NCBI GenBank assembly: GCA_964058805.1 | Contig: CAXKVV010000888.1 | Coordinates: forward strand, 1-28,490 | Direction: 5' to 3' | DNA length: 28,490 bases | From: Schoenoplectus triqueter | Taxonomy: Eukaryota > Streptophyta > Magnoliopsida > Poales > Cyperaceae | Shown: piece after piece, positions 15,841 through 24,633 of the stretch | Numbering within the stretch: position 1 is the stretch's first letter | How the letters are laid out: each line of letters opens with the position of its first letter | Notes under the pieces: model-generated | What the model saw: only the letters and a program-made list of their open reading frames with translations | Databases searched by the model: none | Told to the model about the DNA's origin: nothing | Made by a program: the position numbers and the translations under genes

Positions 15841-17030
15841 GTGGTTGCTTTTTACAATCTTTTCTCGAATTTTCGAATTTTTGCCAAATTCTCCCCCCCT
15901 CGAAAAGGATAGAATTCTACTTATTCTGTCTTCACATGTGCTCATCTATCGTCTAGTTCAGTTTATTTCCTGGATTTGCTCTTCAAACATAACTTTGTTA
16001 TGTTTATCTTCATCTGCTCGACCATAGTAGTCTTCGTTCGATGGCATGATAACCTGTATTCACTCATTTTGATGGGTGTGTTCTCTCAAATTTTTGTGGA
16101 CTAAATTCTAAGACAATCTCACTGTGTAGTGTGATAAACTCATATTAAAAAGTTTTAAAACTTAATAATATTTGTTCGTGCTAGATTTCGTAGCTTGAAT
16201 CTACAAGACCTTTGTTCAATAAACTGTGAAGTTTATTTTGAATCGGATTTTGTCAATCAGAAGGTTTTTAACTTCTGAGACTCTTATCAATCTGATTTTT
16301 ATCAGAGATTCTGCTTCATTCCTTTATGTAGAATATTAGGATTCTACATTTTTCTCTCTATGAAACATTGGGATTTCATAGCTGTTTTTATTGGAATATT
16401 GGGATTCCAATACTTGTATCTTTGTAGACTCATTAGATTTCTTAAAGATAATCTAATGTTTAGACAGGAATTCTGGTATTCTTTGTATCATGGTGGATCT
16501 GTAGAAAAGGAACGCTGTTATTCCTTTTGTATGTAGATTTGTGGAAGTGGAAATTTCTTCCTCAACTCTTCTCCTTTCATTCCTGGTGGAATGTTCTCAC
16601 TCAATTTCTCTCTTTACATTCCTTGTGGAATGCTCTCTCGGTGGTATCCCGAAGGACTTTTACATAATTATTCGGAGTGAATAATATGTATTTCGGCATG
16701 TGTTCGGAGTACAGACAGGGCAGTCATGTACTATTTCGTCTTTGTTCCTGCAAACATTGTAACAATTTGCATTTTTCTATCTTCTTCATGTGCATATTCT
16801 GCATCAGTTGTTAGAAAATATCATTGTCGTTTTAAATATTTTCTCTATACCTTGTTCATACCTTATGTGGTATTCTTCTAGTCATTCTCCTGTGAGGATT
16901 GATTCTTCTTCGCTGCAACTTCCTGAATCTTCTTTATTGTTAGTAATACTAACAATATTTCTTGAACAATAGTTTTTCTTTCAATATTGAGTGGATGTTT
17001 ATTTCCATGTTCAATATTGTTTTCACCTGT
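15841..17030. other. Hairpin-dense relic stretch without a recognisable gene
   Basis: About 1.2 kb with no convincing coding sequence. It contains a C run (about 15893-15899; a purine tract on -) and many perfect short inverted repeats, among them 16326-16349, 16359-16380, 16389-16412, 16431-16458, 16505-16528, 16578-16593 and 16617-16632. By position it would cover Pol/TAV, but no domain can be read. Confidence 0.6.
16326..16412. repeat. Three consecutive hairpins with the same loop
   Basis: Stems of 9, 7 and 9 bp (16326-16334/16341-16349, 16359-16365/16374-16380, 16389-16397/16404-16412) enclose ATTAGG, cATTGGGa and ATTGGG. The spacing is about 30 bp. The stems differ in sequence while the loops agree. 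Confidence 0.8.
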
Positions 17031-17034
17031 TACC

Positions 17035-17112
17035 TTGCTTTGTGGGCATTGGGTAGCATAATGACTTGTTTCTTTGCAATTCCAACATTTGGATTTTTTC
17101 TTTCCTCTTTTC
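17035..17112 (-). pseudogene. Coat protein zinc-knuckle remnant (relic)
   Basis: On the - strand, 17087-17046 read CWNCKETSHYATQC, a perfect CX2CX4HX4C knuckle matching CWKCQEIGHYANEC of the intact coat protein at 8 of 14 residues, followed by PQS. The basic arm upstream is eroded. Confidence 0.75.
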
Positions 17113-17318
17113 CTATAGAGTCGTTTAAACTCTAACGTTATCTATCTTTCTATCTGGTTTAGATAGTTTTTCTTTGATTCAATAGATATATTTTCTCTAT
17201 CTTCGTTACTTGGTATGGGTAACCATTGTCGAAGAATTCCTTCAGTTGTATATTTTACATAGTGTGCAAATCTATACAACTTCATGTTCCTAACTTGCTC
17301 ACTGGACGTTATACAATT

Positions 17319-17633
17319 CTAATTGGTTTTTCTCCATTGTTTAATATCTTCTTTTAGATTGAAAACACAATCTATATTTAACAAGTTATCCTGTTTAGAA
17401 CCTTGGTCATATTCTTCTCTATCCTGTATTAAAGGATTTTGAATTTCTTCTTTTTCACTAGGACTTGTATCCATTAAACTCATTTTTCCTAAACCATTTA
17501 TTAATTGGTTCATATCAAACTCTGTAACTTTTTGAGCGTAGAGATTACTCTCTTCACTGTCAAAGTTGACTTCTTCTATACGAATATAATCTTCGTATTT
17601 ATAACCATTTAACTGATTCTTAACACTTTTCAT
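17319..17633 (-). pseudogene. Coat protein N-terminal remnant, 104 codons open (relic)
   Basis: Starts at an ATG (17631-17633). YEDYIRIEEVNFDSEESNLY corresponds to YEDYIRTEANDFDSEEDNPY of the intact coat protein, and NIDCVFNLKEDIKQW to DLDCASNMRETILEW. A stop follows that tryptophan segment, so the capsid core is missing. It is clearly homologous but roughly half the aligned residues differ, showing a separate lineage or great age. Confidence 0.75.
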
Positions 17634-17639
17634 TAATTT

Positions 17640-18280
17640 AAACTCTAATATGATTCATATCAACTTGAATATGATTCATACCTTTTTTGAAGCATTTCTT
17701 TTGGCTGATCTTTCGATCTTCTTAGCTGTTCTTTCGAAGTTTTTCCTTGAGATTTTCTCTCCTTTTCTCGAGATCTTCTCGGCTCTTTCTCGAGGTCTTC
17801 TTATATAGATCTTCTACCGTACTGACTAAGTAATCAGTCTTTTTCCTTTTTCCTTTTTGGAAAACCTAATATCTGAGGTGTTTTTTCTCAAATAACCTCC
17901 TAAATTCCTTTATTACCTGAATCGGTAATTTTCAAACTTATTTATTTCAAAATACTTATTTTCAAATATCTTTTTAGGATATTCTGGTTTTCTCTTCAGT
18001 CTGTGACTGGATATTCTCATTGTAACAGTTTCTAACTATCATTCTAATATCCCGTTTATCAAACCGTGTCTGGTTTTTTATACATATTGTTGCACTTATC
18101 TCTATAAGAAAATAATTTCTTATTTCCTACTATTGTCTTCTTAAACTTGAGACTATCAAAGCAAATGCTTTATTGAACCTTATAACTTTTAGTAATGTAT
18201 TGATTATTCAATAATCATTACCTTCAATACTATTGTAAAACAACTTAATACACTGCAAAACAGTTTTTTTTCAAAACTTG
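17640..18280. other. AT-rich relic stretch without a recognisable gene
   Basis: No gene seen. Short perfect hairpins include 18104-18111/18116-18123. Possible boundary between two relics, because coat protein N-terminal sequence lies left of it and Pol sequence lies right of it. Confidence 0.45.
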
Positions 18281-18360
18281 TTCAAAAATTGTTCAAATAC
18301 CTCCCCCCTGGAGAAAGTATGTTTTTTCAAAAACACTTGGTTAATTCGACATTTCATATA
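18281..18360 (-). pseudogene. Pol remnant around the polypurine tract (relic)
   Basis: GTTCAAATACCTCCCCCC and, 26 bp on, AAAACACTTGGTTAATT align with GTTCAAATATCTCCCCCC and AAAACACTGGGTTGATT of intact Pol (about 10833-10905). This is the protease-RT linker. The G run on the coding strand is kept. Confidence 0.65.
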
Positions 18361-18544
18361 ACCTTTGTAAATAGTTGTAACAACTATTATTCTTAAAACA
18401 TATTCCTGTACTACTTTTAGTAGCACTTCTTTAATAATTTGTCATTATTTTTAACAAATTCGTAATGTCCGTCTTATTTCTAACAGTAATTTTGACTTAC
18501 CATTTCTAGTAATGATTTCGTTTTTTTTTATAAAGAAATTGTTG

Positions 18545-18885
18545 CTGTAACATGGATCACATAGTTCCATATTAAAATCACTGTTGTTATCTCTGTTTTT
18601 TCAGAATTCAGTTTCGTAGCCTTAACATCTAAGGTTTATGTTATTGAAACTTGTCAAACTCGTGAAACTCGTGAAACCGATTGGTTACTTATTGTTCCCA
18701 TAAAATCTTTTAACTTTGCATTGTATTAACAATTACAAATAATTTACTCATTAAAAATGGTTCTCATTTTTAACACATTATTAGCTAATGGTCTGTTCCC
18801 TGTTTTGTAAACCATTTAAGAAATCTCTACATTTGACTTCTTATTCGTGCACATATCTAAAGACATTTTTGCAAATGCTTTTGAA
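18545..18885 (-). pseudogene. Coat protein central remnant (relic)
   Basis: GATCACATAGTTCCATATTA at about 18554 matches intact CP DNA near 11892 (the ELCDPC segment). CATCTAAGGTT..ATGTTAT near 18628 and TCTAAAGACATTTTTGCAAA near 18856 match 12048 and 12132. Order agrees with the intact gene, but the frame is destroyed. Confidence 0.65.
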
Positions 18886-19618
18886 ATTTATGTCTTTTGA
18901 TATAGTAGAAAAATCTCTAGAATATCAATTTCTGTTGGTCCTTTCAAAATGGAACTTGGATCAAAAATTCTTTAGTGAATTTTGTTACGTATCTCTATTG
19001 GTAAAACCTACCAATTTTGGCCTATTCTAGTTTTCCTTCTTAATTACCAATGAATTAAGAGATCTTTAATCCTTGTACTTGTTCACAGTTTTAATGCTTT
19101 AACCTTGGTTAATTGAAATCAGAAGTCTCTGAATTGTACCTGTCATGCTGACTTTCTTCTGTCATGCTGACTTTCTTCTGAATTTCACCTCTGATGCTTC
19201 TTCAGATGTGTTGGTCTTGGCATACTCCAGATTCTAAGTCTGTTTCTGATTTATTATCTTCGTCATTGGTGACATCTTCTTTAGCTCGTTTGTTCTCTTC
19301 TTGGTGTGACTTTTCAAAGTCTTTTCACCATCTCTTGGGTTCTTGTACTCAAACTAATTTCTAGATTTGTATTTGAACTAATCTAGCTTTGTAGACTTTT
19401 TGGATGTAAAGTCGTTTATACTAGATTCAATTGCAATAGAGTTCTCTAAGAACCTTATTTCTATTTCCTTAGAAATAGTTTCAGTTTCATCTATCTTAGT
19501 TAAAACTGATTTTTATCAGTTATAACTGCTAAAATTTTTCTGAAATCTTACGAAATCTCCCCCTCCAAAGGAGTGACTGCTTTCTATATTTCCTTGCTAA
19601 ACCTTCAATAATCTCCGT
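18886..19618. other. Relic stretch without a recognisable gene
   Basis: No ORF above background. It contains a 19-bp tandem duplication (19142-19160 and 19161-19179) and hairpins 19038-19045/19053-19060, 19461-19467/19472-19478 and 19504-19510/19515-19521. Confidence 0.5.
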
Positions 19619-20299
19619 TTATATCAGTTGAAATTCTTCAGTAATACCAACAGATGCTAAACCTTCAATTCTTTTACATCTATTTTTGAATATCACATAG
19701 TACAGCGTAGATCCTTTTTCCATTAATTCTTTATTTTTAAAGTTACATCTGATCGCTATACAATTATTGATTTTCCTTGTTGTTAATGGGATTGGATATT
19801 GTAAAGTTACGCAGAACTTTATAATACCATAACCTAAATCTCCTTTTATTTCTCCTAGCTTAGCATCTGTTGAATTCATGATTCTATTATCTTCGACTAT
19901 TATATCAATTGGTGTTGATATACCTTCTCTGAAGGTTGACTTGATTAATATTTGTACGGTGTTGATATGTAAATATCCTATCTTTTTTCTAACTTCTTCT
20001 TTGATTTTCGAAAGTCGTTGTTCAATTTGTTTTAACTGAACTATAGGCGCTTCGTGTCTAAAATTGGCTTCTTCAATTTTAATATTTTGTTCTCCTTGAG
20101 TTATTCCATAGATAACTATATTCTTTCTGTTTAGTATATCAAATATACTTTTATTGACTCCTTCTGATGCTGTTATATCTAGCTCACCATTATTTTTTAC
20201 TTTTGTTATTAATGATTTGTCTAATAAGACATCTACTAAATAATTTCCTTCGGTTTCTTCGTGTTCTACTATGTTCTCTTCAATATATCTATCTTCCAT
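19619..20299 (-). pseudogene. Movement protein truncated and fused to relic sequence (copy 3)
   Basis: The first 196 residues match the movement protein (His to Asn change near residue 19), including the 30K core. At about 19712, just after NKELMEKG, viral copy 3 ends and the frame runs for 30 more codons in relic DNA to a stop at 19619. The added tail contains YYVIF and later RIEGLASV..TEEF, which resembles the viroplasmin-like motif of TAV proteins. The charged C-terminal domain is missing, so normal function is unlikely. Confidence 0.88.
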
Positions 20300-20729
20300 C
20301 GTCTATTACTCTATGAATATGGGCATAATGAAGGTTTATTCTTGGTATTTGGTATAATTTATTGTCTATTTTCAGATTCATAAATTCTTTTTCTAGTTGG
20401 AATTCTAGTTGATCTAAGAAATCCATGCCTAATAAACATTCTTTTTTCAAATAGTCTCTGCTGTCTATTGGTATTTCTAGTTTTATCTTTAAATCATTGT
20501 GTACAATTAGTTCTACTTCACTCTTATAAAAATTATGAACTATTTTTTCTCCAAAAGTTTTGTATGTAATTGGACTTTTTAAACTCAAATGATTTACTGT
20601 TAAGTCGTTGCTTATATGTGATATACATGCTCCTGTGTCTATTAAAACTGGTACTAGTATTTTGTTTACGAATCCTATAATATGGAATTGTGTTACGTTT
20701 CTTGTTAATCCTATTGTGTATTCTTTCAT
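20289..20729 (-). CDS. Small retropepsin-like protein, ORF VII position (copy 3)
   Basis: Complete 146-aa version with DTG at 31-33 and LLGMDF at 99-104. One visible change from copies 1 and 2: Thr for Ala at residue 44, outside the active-site motif. The start is at 20727-20729. Confidence 0.8.
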   Translation of the reverse strand: MKEYTIGLTRNVTQFHIIGFVNKILVPVLIDTGACISHISNDLTVNHLSLKSPITYKTFGEKIVHNFYKSEVELIVHNDLKIKLEIPIDSRDYLKKECLLGMDFLDQLEFQLEKEFMNLKIDNKLYQIPRINLHYAHIHRVIDDGR

Positions 20730-20971
20730 TTTAATTGTTCAATAGAAAAACATATAAGATCTTGAGTTCAAGATTACCTTGTCTCTTTTGGAAGATCGAT
20801 TTGTGCCAACGCTCATAAGACCTGCACTTCCTCTTGGCGGTCAACTGTAGCGCTCCAGGCGATCTCTCCTCCTCGGATTCGGCTTTCTTGTTGTCTTGAT
20901 CTTGTTGTTCTTCTTGTCTGAACCTTATCGAAACACATAAATTGAACACTTGGATTTGGATGAAATTTGTC

Positions 20972-20977
20972 TTTATT
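20972..20977 (-). terminator. Polyadenylation signal AATAAA (copy 3)
   Basis: TTTATT on +, same position in the leader as in the other copies. Confidence 0.72.
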
Positions 20978-21120
20978 TATATCTGATGCGTAATCCTTAA
21001 AGGATTAGGCATATAATATTACAAACTTGTATTCACTAAGAGAACCTTGAAATGGTTTCTCGGAGTCACACAAGCATACTCAGATCCAAGTGAGCTCCCC
21101 GAATGAGGAGACCCTCCTTA

Positions 21121-21130
21121 CCTATTTATA
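21121..21130 (-). promoter_or_regulatory. TATA box of the pregenomic RNA promoter (copy 3)
   Basis: TATAAATAGG on the - strand, identical to copies 1 and 2. Confidence 0.8.
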
Positions 21131-21295
21131 ATATCAGATGGCTTATCGAATACGCCATCGTACAGGCAAACCCTAATAAAAAGTAAAACACACTAAGAAA
21201 AGTAAAATGCACTCAAAAAAGTAAAAGCATCACACTAAATAATAATTCACATTAGTGGCTTGTGGGTCCACTATCCCATATTCTTCGTCTTATCT

Positions 21296-22627
21296 TCAAA
21301 GCTTCTTTTCGTCTTTTGGCTGAGTGGGTTCTTCTTTTGGTGATAGTGCGGGAATCTCTTCAGTGGTTTCTTTTTCTTTTTCTTTGGTGGATGTGCTTGT
21401 TTCTTTCTCTTGTCTTTTTGTTGGTTCTGGGTAACAGATGTCACACCTATGGTTTCTTCCATATTCTCTTGTTAGTCTTTCGCAGAGCATGGTACGGACC
21501 TCGGTGGTGTATTGAAATTGATTGAGAACCATTTTATCTATGAAACTCTCGATTTGTGGGATATCTTCTGTTCTGAATCCCTTATTGCTTGCTGATGTTA
21601 TTAACATATGATCGGTTTTTAAATTTAAAAATCCGTCTTGTGAAACTGCTAGGTTAATAATTGTAATGTAGTCATCGAAGAAGGATTGAACTCCTCCGAT
21701 CTCTTGGGACATCTCGAAGAATGGTAATTGCAGTGGTGCAATTCTTAGCTTTCCAAATGTTATAGCTGGTATTCGTATTTTTCGCAGATTGCTGGCAATG
21801 GCATCTTCCCCCCCTTCAGAGAATTCTGGGGTTGTACTTGTCAGGATTAGACTTCCTTCTCGGTCATTTAGGACAAATCTTGAGTATTGTGCAATTACTC
21901 GTTGTAATTGTTGTGGAAAGCATCGGAATGCTCTCACATCTCTGAATCTGATCTCTCTGAGTAGTCCAGCTTGGAATAGATTGTACAGTCTTTGTGGGTC
22001 TGTCCCCACTGTGGCTATTGCTAGAGGTTTCTTTCCTGTATAGCTAGGGTAAATGCAGGACTGCTGGTCTTGTTCTGAGTAATTAGAAAGAAAATTATAC
22101 TCTTGGATAAATTCTAGGTAGGTTAGTGTTGTACTATTCAGGTCATTTAATCTGGTATTCTTAGAGAAGTCAATGGTTGTTGTTGGACTTGCTGGTTTGA
22201 GGGTTCGTCTCAGTGGTATTTGTGGTCTGAGGGCAATCTCGGGTTTTGGTGAAGGTTTCTTTAGTCTTTCTTTGTAAGAATTACCGCTGCTGCTTTCTGG
22301 TAGTGGTATCTTTTGTTTGAGGTGTTCTTGGTGTGCTAGGTACTGAAGTCGGGCTTCTTCTTTTGTTGAGAAGCTTTTATGTTTTTGCTTTGGGTCGAGT
22401 TTTGCGTCGGCCTCGGCTTGGTTGTTGTATATACCTTGGTTAGGTCCTTCAAAGATTACATAGTATTTTTCTTGGTTTGGATTAATGATTGCTTCATAAC
22501 GGCCAATCTCGGAGTTCTTGGTTTGGATTTCTTGTTCGATCGTCTGCTTCTTGAGAACTAGAACTTGTACCTCTTGTTTTAGTTTGTTTATCTCTTCCTG
22601 AATCATCTTGTGGAGGTTGTTTTCCAT
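21296..22627 (-). CDS. TAV / viroplasmin-like protein (copy 3)
   Basis: Complete 443-aa version. It has Leu for Phe at residue 5; otherwise it reads like copy 2. The start overlaps the Pol end by 25 nt. Confidence 0.9.
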   Translation of the reverse strand: MENNLHKMIQEEINKLKQEVQVLVLKKQTIEQEIQTKNSEIGRYEAIINPNQEKYYVIFEGPNQGIYNNQAEADAKLDPKQKHKSFSTKEEARLQYLAHQEHLKQKIPLPESSSGNSYKERLKKPSPKPEIALRPQIPLRRTLKPASPTTTIDFSKNTRLNDLNSTTLTYLEFIQEYNFLSNYSEQDQQSCIYPSYTGKKPLAIATVGTDPQRLYNLFQAGLLREIRFRDVRAFRCFPQQLQRVIAQYSRFVLNDREGSLILTSTTPEFSEGGEDAIASNLRKIRIPAITFGKLRIAPLQLPFFEMSQEIGGVQSFFDDYITIINLAVSQDGFLNLKTDHMLITSASNKGFRTEDIPQIESFIDKMVLNQFQYTTEVRTMLCERLTREYGRNHRCDICYPEPTKRQEKETSTSTKEKEKETTEEIPALSPKEEPTQPKDEKKL

Positions 22628-24633
22628 TCTCGAGTTAAGGTGTCTGCTAATGGATTGTCTTTTCCCTTTATGTGTAATGCAATAAAATTATATTGTTGTG
22701 CCTCTAGACTCCATCGTAAGAGTCTGCCTTGGTTATATTGATTTTGGGTTCTAAATTTCACAAAATCTTTAGTATAGGTGGAATCTGTTTGGAATATGAA
22801 TGTAGTGGGTAGAAGGTCTATTTTGAATTTCTTGAGAGCATTGATTAGAGCCAATGTCTCTTTTTCGTGGACGGTATAGTTTATTTGGGCCTTTTGGAAA
22901 GTGCCTGAAACCCATTTGGAAAGTTTCAGTCCATTAGTGTGGATTTTCTTTTGTAGATAGGATTTGACATCAGTCAACTTGTATTTCATTTGTATTTGCT
23001 TGTCATGCACTTGTATTTGCTTGTCATTCACTTGTATTTGCTTGTCGTTGATCAGTGTCTTGAATTCATCATATGCATTTGGAATAGCTTGTAGGATTGC
23101 TCCCCAAGTATCCTTACTTGCATCAGTGTTCAAGATTAACAGATCACGGTTGTTGGCTTGATACAGCCTTGGGATGTTTTTGCAAATCGATTTACAATTT
23201 TGTACTGCCTTTGTGTCACTTTCATCCCACTTCCATGGGACTTTCTCAGAAATCTTTTCCTGCAATATCTTTCGATGTTTTGCTAAGTCTTTAATAAATC
23301 CCTTATCTCCTAGATAATTTAGGCATCCTAAAAATCTCTGTATTTGATTTCTATCTTCTAATTGATCTGGGAAATCAGTTATTTTTTCCAACAAGTGTTT
23401 TTGTGATTCTATATATCCTCCTTTAATAATTTTCATTCCTAAGAATTCAACATTTTCTTGTCCTATTTTACATTTTTCTTTTGAAAGAATTAACCCTTTT
23501 CCTTTTAACTGTAATAGTACCTTTCCTAGTTTTACTAGATGATCTCTGTAGTCTTCATTTGTAAAGATTAACACATCATCTATGTATGCTAGACTAAATT
23601 GTTCCAAGTTTTGTAGGTTATTATCCATGTACCTTTGATATATACTTGGTGCTTGTTTTAGACCAAATGGTAACACTGTAAATTGGTATTGTCTTTGCGG
23701 TGGACAACTGAATGCTGTTAGTGGTTTTGTATTATCATGTAGTCTTAACTGCCAATATCCAGATTTTGCATCTAATGTTGAAAACCATTTTGCATTTCTA
23801 ATCTTTGTAAATATATAATCCTGTCTGGGTAATTTGTAAGCATCTCCTTTGGTAGCTTCATTCATTTTTTTATAATTTATTACCATTCTTCTTTTACCTC
23901 TTTTCTGTTCACTATGATTGTTCACATAAAATGCTGGTGCACTATGTGGACTTGTACTATTTTCGATAATACCCTTTTCTAATAACTTTTGGGTTTCTTC
24001 TGTAAACTCCTGGACATCTTGTTCATTATATGGTATTTTATTTGGTACATTAACCTCTTTGGTTGGATCTATGAGTTGTATTTCTACCAACATTGTATTG
24101 GTATTAATTTGTGGGTCAAGTGGATTTTGACTACAAATGCTGTCTAATAACTCTGTTATATGATCTTGAAGATTATTGTCAATCAAATGTGTACTTAGTT
24201 GTATAAAATGTTCAAATATCTCCCCCCGAAGAAGTTGAGCTTGATTATAAATTTTTGTTTTGATTAAAACACTGGGTTGATTTGTTTGGTAGGGACATCT
24301 TAACTTAACTGTATCTAGACTTTGAATAAATGGTTGGTATAGTTTTAGAAAATTATTTCCTAATATCATTTTTAAACCTGTATCTTGCTGATATAAACTT
24401 GGTAATGGAAATCTTTTGTTTTCTATTAACAATGTTAAATTTGTCGCCTTTTTTGAAATACTTATGACTTTATTATTTGCAATTCGAACTCCTATAGGTT
24501 TTTCCATATTTTTCCAAAATGTTCTTGGTAACACGTTTTCTTGTGCTAAGCAGATTGTAGCACCTGTGTCTACATATGCATAGATTTGTTTGTTTCCTAT
24601 AGTTACTTTGATGAAAGTACTATTCCGATTCAT
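22603..24633 (-). CDS. Pol polyprotein (aspartic protease - RT - RNase H), uninterrupted (copy 3)
   Basis: The only unbroken Pol in the window: 676 codons from the ATG at 24631-24633 (an in-frame GTG 12 bp upstream is not a likely plant start). Protease DTG 22-24, RT YIDD 350-353, RNase H acidic residues at 504, 592, 617 and 664. Visible differences from the other copies are Pro to Ser in the IE(P/S)QKH segment and Gln to Lys in HI(Q/K)GKD, both outside catalytic motifs. The copy as a whole is still defective because its movement protein and upstream ORFs are truncated. Whether the gene is transcribed cannot be seen here. Confidence 0.94.
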   Translation of the reverse strand: MNRNSTFIKVTIGNKQIYAYVDTGATICLAQENVLPRTFWKNMEKPIGVRIANNKVISISKKATNLTLLIENKRFPLPSLYQQDTGLKMILGNNFLKLYQPFIQSLDTVKLRCPYQTNQPSVLIKTKIYNQAQLLRGEIFEHFIQLSTHLIDNNLQDHITELLDSICSQNPLDPQINTNTMLVEIQLIDPTKEVNVPNKIPYNEQDVQEFTEETQKLLEKGIIENSTSPHSAPAFYVNNHSEQKRGKRRMVINYKKMNEATKGDAYKLPRQDYIFTKIRNAKWFSTLDAKSGYWQLRLHDNTKPLTAFSCPPQRQYQFTVLPFGLKQAPSIYQRYMDNNLQNLEQFSLAYIDDVLIFTNEDYRDHLVKLGKVLLQLKGKGLILSKEKCKIGQENVEFLGMKIIKGGYIESQKHLLEKITDFPDQLEDRNQIQRFLGCLNYLGDKGFIKDLAKHRKILQEKISEKVPWKWDESDTKAVQNCKSICKNIPRLYQANNRDLLILNTDASKDTWGAILQAIPNAYDEFKTLINDKQIQVNDKQIQVHDKQIQMKYKLTDVKSYLQKKIHTNGLKLSKWVSGTFQKAQINYTVHEKETLALINALKKFKIDLLPTTFIFQTDSTYTKDFVKFRTQNQYNQGRLLRWSLEAQQYNFIALHIKGKDNPLADTLTREWKTTSTR

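Larger units (their letters stand above)
13909..19711 (-). mobile_element. Decayed, diverged pararetrovirus relic(s) between copies 2 and 3
   Basis: 5.8 kb related to, but far from identical with, the three main copies. Anchors on the - strand from right to left: TAV-like tail, CP centre, Pol linker, CP N-terminus, CP zinc knuckle, TATA box, polyadenylation signal, protease-like ORF remnant, movement protein remnant, degenerate PBS. CP centre and Pol lie upstream of a CP N-terminus, so either two relics are fused or one has been rearranged. No long ORF survives. Inverted repeats of 6-10 bp occur every few tens of bases. It is interpreted as an older lineage in which copies 2 and 3 later landed or recombined. 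Confidence 0.75.
20730..21295 (-). promoter_or_regulatory. Large intergenic region with promoter and leader (copy 3)
   Basis: Same elements as copy 2 shifted by 13,376: TATA box 21121-21130, AATAAA 20972-20977, T-rich repeats about 21175-21236. A transcript from it would enter the relic, where another AATAAA-type signal occurs on the same strand at 14934. Confidence 0.83.

Noticed and set aside
14648..16027. Several 60-73 codon + strand ORFs in the relic (for example 15339-15560 and 15765-15956)
   Set aside because: The strand is opposite to the relic's genes, composition is hydrophobic and T-rich, and no motif is seen; expected by chance in AT-rich decayed DNA.
16326..16412. CRISPR-like repeat array
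   Set aside because: The units are hairpins with different stems, only three in number, in plant DNA; not direct repeats with spacers.
13909..19711. Host gene or host unique DNA between copies 2 and 3
   Set aside because: Coat protein, Pol, protease-like and movement protein homologies are spread along it, so it is viral-derived although heavily decayed.
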